64,000 nt of DNA from assembly GCF_046292825.1 (NCBI RefSeq), contig NZ_JBKBQG010000007.1, forward strand, positions 59,704 to 123,703. The letters are read 5' to 3'. The translations under genes were made by a program, and so were the position numbers. The DNA is from Salinarimonas sp046292825 (lineage in GTDB: Bacteria > Pseudomonadota > Alphaproteobacteria > Rhizobiales > Beijerinckiaceae). Below are positions 60,421-64,000 of the stretch, piece by piece. The stretch's first letter is position 1, and every line of letters starts with the position of its first letter. A model generated the notes under the pieces. It saw only the letters and a program-made list of their open reading frames with translations, ran no database searches and was not told the DNA's origin.

Positions 60421-62574
60421 ATGACGAACCGGATCGACGCCTTCGGGCTCAAGGTGGCCGAGCCTCTGCACGCCTTCGTCGAGCGCGAGGCGCTGCCCGG
60501 CACCGGCGTGTCCGCGCAGGCGTTCTGGCAAGGCCTCTCCGCGCTCGTGCACGATCTCACCCCGAAGAACCGCGCGCTGATCGAGAAGCGCGAGGCGATC
60601 CAGGCGAAGATCGATGCCTGGCATCTCGAGCGCCGCGGGCAGCCCCACGACGCCGGCGCCTACCGCGCCTTCCTCGAGGAGATCGGCTACATCGTCCCCG
60701 AGGGGCCGGACTTCTCCATCGACACCGCGAATGTCGACCCGGAAATCGCCGCGATCGCGGGGCCGCAGCTCGTCGTGCCGGTGACGAACGCGCGCTACGC
60801 GCTCAACGCCGCCAATGCCCGCTTCGGATCGCTCTACGACGCGCTCTACGGCACCGACGCGCTCGGCGACAAGCCGCAGGGCACGGGCTACGACCCGGAG
60901 CGCGGCGCGCGCGTCATCGCCTTCGCCAAGAGCTTTCTCGACCAGGCGGCGCCGCTCGCGACCGCGCGCCATGCGGACGCGACCGGCTACCGCGTCGAGA
61001 GCGGCGCACTCGTGGTGGAGACCGCCGACGGCGACGCCCGGCTCGCCGATCCCGCGCGCTTCGCGGGCTTCCGCGGCGCGCCCTCCGCACCCGAGGCGGT
61101 GCTCCTCGTCAATAACGGCCTGCATGTCGAGATCGTGATCGACCGCGCGCACGCGATCGGGAAGACCGATCGAGCGGGCGTCGCGGACGTCGTCCTGGAG
61201 AGCGCCGTCTCGACGATCATGGATTGCGAGGACTCCGTCGCGACGGTCGACGCGCAGGACAAGGTCCTCGCTTATCGCAATTGGCTCGGTCTCATGAAGG
61301 GCGACCTCGTCGAGGAGGTGACGAAGGGCGGTCGCACCTTCGCCCGCCGCCTCGTCGAGGACCGCGTCTACACCGCGCCCGACGGCGGCGAGCTGCGGCT
61401 GCACGGCCGCTCCCTGATGCTCGTGCGCAATGTCGGCCACCTGATGACGAACCCGGCCGTCCTCGATCGCGACGGGGCGGAGGTGTTCGAGGGGCTCCTC
61501 GACGCGGCGATCACGTCGCTGATCGCGATGCACGACCTGAAGGGGCAGGGGCCGGGGAATTCCCGCGCGGGCTCGGTCTACATCGTCAAGCCGAAGATGC
61601 ACGGGCCGGAGGAAGTCGCGTTCACGAACGAGATCTTCGGGCGCGTGGAGGCGATGCTCGGGCTCGCGCAGAACACGCTCAAGGTCGGCATCATGGACGA
61701 GGAGCGCCGCACCACGGTGAACCTCAAGGAGTGCATCCGCGCGGCGAAGTCCCGCGTCGTGTTCATCAATACGGGCTTCCTCGACCGCACCGGCGACGAG
61801 ATCCACACCTCGATGGAAGCCGGGCCGATGATCCGCAAGGCGGACATGAAGGGCCAGCCCTGGATCAAGGCCTACGAGGACCGCAACGTCGATGTCGGCC
61901 TCGCCTGCGGCCTGCCGGGGAGGGCGCAGATCGGCAAGGGCATGTGGGCGATGCCCGATCTCATGGCCGCGATGCTCGAGCAGAAGATCGGCCATCCGAT
62001 GGCGGGGGCGAATTGCGCCTGGGTGCCGTCCCCCACCGCGGCGACGCTGCATGCGACGCACTACCACAAGGTGAACGTCTTCGCGCGCCAGGACGAGCTG
62101 CGCGCCCGTGGAATCGCTCCGCTCGAGGCGATCCTCACCATCCCCGTCGCCGATCGGCAGAACTGGTCGGAGGCGGACATCCGCTCGGAGATCGAGAACA
62201 ACGCCCAGGGCATTCTCGGCTACGTGGTGCGCTGGATCGACCAGGGGGTGGGCTGCTCGAAGGTGCCCGACATCCACGACGTCGGCCTGATGGAGGATCG
62301 CGCCACCTGCCGCATCTCCTCCCAGCACCTCGCCAATTGGCTCCATCACGGCGTGGTCTCCCGCGAGGAGGTGATCGCCACGATGAAGCGCATGGCGGAG
62401 GTGGTCGACCGGCAGAATGCGGGCGACCCGCTCTACCGCCCGATGGCGCCCGCCTTCGACGGCGTGGCGTTCCAGGCCGCGCTCGACCTCGTGCTCGAGG
62501 GCCGCGTGCAGCCGTCGGGCTACACCGAGCCGGTGCTCCACCGGCGGCGGTTGGAGCGCAAGGCGCAGGGCTGA
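60421..62574 (+). CDS. glcB: malate synthase G
   Basis: Condenses glyoxylate with acetyl-CoA to malate in the glyoxylate cycle. 717 residues, the long monomeric isoform G. IMDCEDSVATVDAQDKVLAY, VKPKMHGPEEVAF, MDEERRTTVNL and GPMIRKADMKGQPWIKAYE hold active-site and metal residues. ATG at 60421. No isocitrate lyase gene nearby. Confidence 0.95.
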   Translation: MTNRIDAFGLKVAEPLHAFVEREALPGTGVSAQAFWQGLSALVHDLTPKNRALIEKREAIQAKIDAWHLERRGQPHDAGAYRAFLEEIGYIVPEGPDFSIDTANVDPEIAAIAGPQLVVPVTNARYALNAANARFGSLYDALYGTDALGDKPQGTGYDPERGARVIAFAKSFLDQAAPLATARHADATGYRVESGALVVETADGDARLADPARFAGFRGAPSAPEAVLLVNNGLHVEIVIDRAHAIGKTDRAGVADVVLESAVSTIMDCEDSVATVDAQDKVLAYRNWLGLMKGDLVEEVTKGGRTFARRLVEDRVYTAPDGGELRLHGRSLMLVRNVGHLMTNPAVLDRDGAEVFEGLLDAAITSLIAMHDLKGQGPGNSRAGSVYIVKPKMHGPEEVAFTNEIFGRVEAMLGLAQNTLKVGIMDEERRTTVNLKECIRAAKSRVVFINTGFLDRTGDEIHTSMEAGPMIRKADMKGQPWIKAYEDRNVDVGLACGLPGRAQIGKGMWAMPDLMAAMLEQKIGHPMAGANCAWVPSPTAATLHATHYHKVNVFARQDELRARGIAPLEAILTIPVADRQNWSEADIRSEIENNAQGILGYVVRWIDQGVGCSKVPDIHDVGLMEDRATCRISSQHLANWLHHGVVSREEVIATMKRMAEVVDRQNAGDPLYRPMAPAFDGVAFQAALDLVLEGRVQPSGYTEPVLHRRRLERKAQG

Positions 62575-62652
62575 GCGGCGCGGGGACGACGCGGTTCGGG
62601 CGGCTCCCCCGCGGTTCCGCTTGCCTGCGGCGCGCCGACGCGCTACCGATGC

Positions 62653-62745
62653 GGCGTCTCACGGGGTGCTCCGTCCTGGAGCTGAGAGGCGCGCGCGCCA
62701 ACCCGTCGAACCTGATCCGGGTCGTGCCGGCGTAGGGATGAGCGT
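62653..62745 (+). ncRNA. TPP riboswitch (THI element)
   Basis: Conserved TPP aptamer blocks in order: ACGGGGTGC (62661-62669), GCTGAGA (62681-62687), ACCC (62701-62704), GAACCTGATCCGGGTCGTGCC and GCGTAGGGATGAG (to about 62742). It ends about 75 bases before thiB, so thiamine pyrophosphate should turn thiB expression off. Confidence 0.93.
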
Positions 62746-62820
62746 CGATCGCGGTGCGCCGCGAGAGGTCGAGCGTCGATCCATGCCCCGCACGGCCCAT
62801 CGCGCTCGGAGCCCGACCCG

Positions 62821-63831
62821 ATGTCCCGTCTCGTTGCCCCTCTCGCGATCGCGGCAAGTCTCGCCGCGCCGCTGCCTGCGCACGCGCAGCCCGATATCCC
62901 GACGCTGACCGTCTACACCTATTCCTCCTTCGTGGGCCGCTACGGCCCCGGCGCCGCGATCGGGGACCTGTTCGAGGAGCGCTGCGGCTGCCGGCTCGAA
63001 TGGGTCGCGTCCGACGATTCGGGCAGCCTCCTCGGCCGCCTGCGGCTCGAGGGAGAGACGACGGGCGCGGACGTGGTGCTCGGGCTCGACATGAACCTCG
63101 CCCACGAGGCGCGCGCGCTCGGCCTCTTCGCGCCGCATGGTCGCGACACCGGCGATCTCGACCTGCCGATCGCGTGGGAGGACGACGTCTTCCTGCCCTT
63201 CGACTGGGGGCATCTCGCCTTCGTCTACGACGAGACGCGCCTGCCCGCGCCGCCGACGAGCCTGCGCGCCCTCGTCGAGGACGTCGACGGCCCGAGCCTC
63301 GTCCTGCAGGACCCGCGCACGAGCGCGCCGGGCTTCGGCTTCCTCCTGTGGATGGAAGCCGTCTTCGGCGAGGAGGCGCCGGCCGCGTGGGAGAAGCTCG
63401 CGCCGCGCGTCGTGACCTTCACCTCGGGCTGGTCGCAGGCCTATGGGCTCTTCCTCGAGGGCGAGGCCGACATGGTGCTCTCCTACCAGACCTCGCCCGC
63501 CTATCACCGCGCGGTCGAGAACGAGACGCGCTACCGCGCCGCCGCTTTCGAGGAGGGGCACTATCTCCATGTCGAGATCGCCGGCATGATCCGCACGAGC
63601 GCCGAGCCCGAGCTCGCCCGCGACTTCCTCGACTTCATGCTCTCGGACGATTTCCAGGCGCTGATCCCGCAGGGCAATTGGATGTTCCCCGCGCGCATCC
63701 CCGAAGAGGGCCTGCCCGAGGCCTTCGACGATCTGATCGAGCCTGCGACGTCCTTCCTGTTCGACCCGGAACAGGTCGCCCGCGACCGCCGCGCCCTGAT
63801 CGATGCCTGGCTCGCCGCCACCGCGCGGTGA
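62821..63831 (+). CDS. thiB: thiamine ABC transporter substrate-binding protein
   Basis: Periplasmic thiamine-binding protein. Signal peptide cleaved after AHA (about residue 22), then LTVYTYSSFVGRYGPG, the start of the TbpA/ThiB family; LRLEGETTGADVVLGLDMN and the IPQGNWMFPAR motif near the end are typical. 336 residues. Riboswitch-controlled; thiP and thiQ are not in the window. Confidence 0.92.
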   Translation: MSRLVAPLAIAASLAAPLPAHAQPDIPTLTVYTYSSFVGRYGPGAAIGDLFEERCGCRLEWVASDDSGSLLGRLRLEGETTGADVVLGLDMNLAHEARALGLFAPHGRDTGDLDLPIAWEDDVFLPFDWGHLAFVYDETRLPAPPTSLRALVEDVDGPSLVLQDPRTSAPGFGFLLWMEAVFGEEAPAAWEKLAPRVVTFTSGWSQAYGLFLEGEADMVLSYQTSPAYHRAVENETRYRAAAFEEGHYLHVEIAGMIRTSAEPELARDFLDFMLSDDFQALIPQGNWMFPARIPEEGLPEAFDDLIEPATSFLFDPEQVARDRRALIDAWLAATAR

Positions 63832-63845
63832 GTGGGGGGAGGCCA

Positions 63846-64000
63846 TCCCTCCCCGTAGGGCTACGCGATTCACACATCGTGATCTGCGCGCAGCAAGACA
63901 AAGGACAACGCGCCGCCGCTCTCCTTCCCCTCAGGGGAAGGTGGCCCGGCGCCGAAGGCGACGGGTCGGATGGGGTCATTCGCCGCGAAGCTGCGAAGGG
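63846..64000. repeat. palindromic repeat family C, diverged or partial
   Basis: Begins CATCCCTCCCCGTAGGGCTA and later has TTCCCCTCAGGGGAAGGTGGCCCGG and CGGGTCGGATGGGG, which match parts of family C; the middle differs and the right part lies outside the window. Confidence 0.65.

Noticed and set aside
62740..62781. Direct repeat GAGCGTCGATC after the riboswitch
   Set aside because: Eleven bases only, in GC-rich sequence; may matter for the expression platform but is not supported.

Overview
This is a GC-rich (roughly 70%) stretch of a bacterial chromosome, almost certainly from an alphaproteobacterium of the order Hyphomicrobiales (Rhizobiales), perhaps close to Salinarimonas or Methylobacterium. 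The order-level guess rests on gene families common in that group (DUF2865, DUF6460, invasion-associated locus B, UbiK, PepSY/PhoP-type two-component operon), on EcfG-type GGAAC-N16-CGTT promoters, and on the kind of extragenic palindromes present; the genus is inference. I see no rRNA, tRNA, phage, insertion sequence or CRISPR array. One assembly gap (10 N) interrupts thiL.

Layout. 0-5.4 kb: a leftward nucleobase-salvage unit (BMP-type ABC importer pieces, an amidase, CodA-like cytosine deaminase). 5.5-11.4 kb: housekeeping genes (rimO, ubiK, an SDR, an RluA-type pseudouridine synthase, hspQ) and a DUF2243 membrane protein behind an EcfG-like promoter. 11.7-16.7 kb: an IalB-family protein, a YejA-like binding protein, a degenerate AMP-binding protein and an EcfG-driven pseudo-receiver. 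16.8-22.2 kb: nagA, a PepSY/response regulator/histidine kinase operon, DUF6460 and a MATE exporter. 22.4-27.7 kb: small hypotheticals, an L,D-transpeptidase lipoprotein, a triple palindrome array, ppsA and a DUF2384-like protein. 27.9-31.2 kb: pseudouridine breakdown (psuK-psuG) and DUF2865. 31.4-37.9 kb: an MFS protein and gapped thiL diverging from glyA-nrdR-ribD-ribE, then an unpaired HicB. 37.9-45.4 kb: rsmE, ubiA, a DUF433/DUF5615 toxin-antitoxin-like pair with a palindromic operator, a cytochrome c, carA, a YqeY protein and an MFS protein. 45.8-50.7 kb: the PrkA-YeaH-SpoVR stress module. 50.9-52.2 kb: a GIY-YIG protein between two copies of a long palindrome, an XRE regulator and a hypothetical. 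52.2-55.7 kb: a four-gene operon (inositol-3-phosphate synthase, phosphatase, TIGR04290-type methyltransferase, an apparently circularly permuted glycosidase). 55.8-57.4 kb: an MhqO/MhqD-like pair. 57.7-64 kb: a hypothetical, chrA, glcB and a TPP riboswitch ahead of thiB.

Themes. Several units recycle nucleobases and nucleosides (codA unit, psuKG, carA for de novo pyrimidines), riboflavin and thiamine metabolism share the centre and right end, and several genes appear tied to general stress (EcfG-like boxes, an RpoH-like box before hspQ, PrkA-YeaH-SpoVR). Three families of 140-200 bp palindromes, each a long outer stem with internal side hairpins, sit only at 3' ends of genes and mostly between convergent genes. 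The most promising leads are the permuted TIM-barrel glycosidase and its operon, the EcfG-controlled pseudo-receiver, the GIY-YIG gene bracketed by palindromes, and a CoA-ligase-like protein that has lost its ATP-binding motif.
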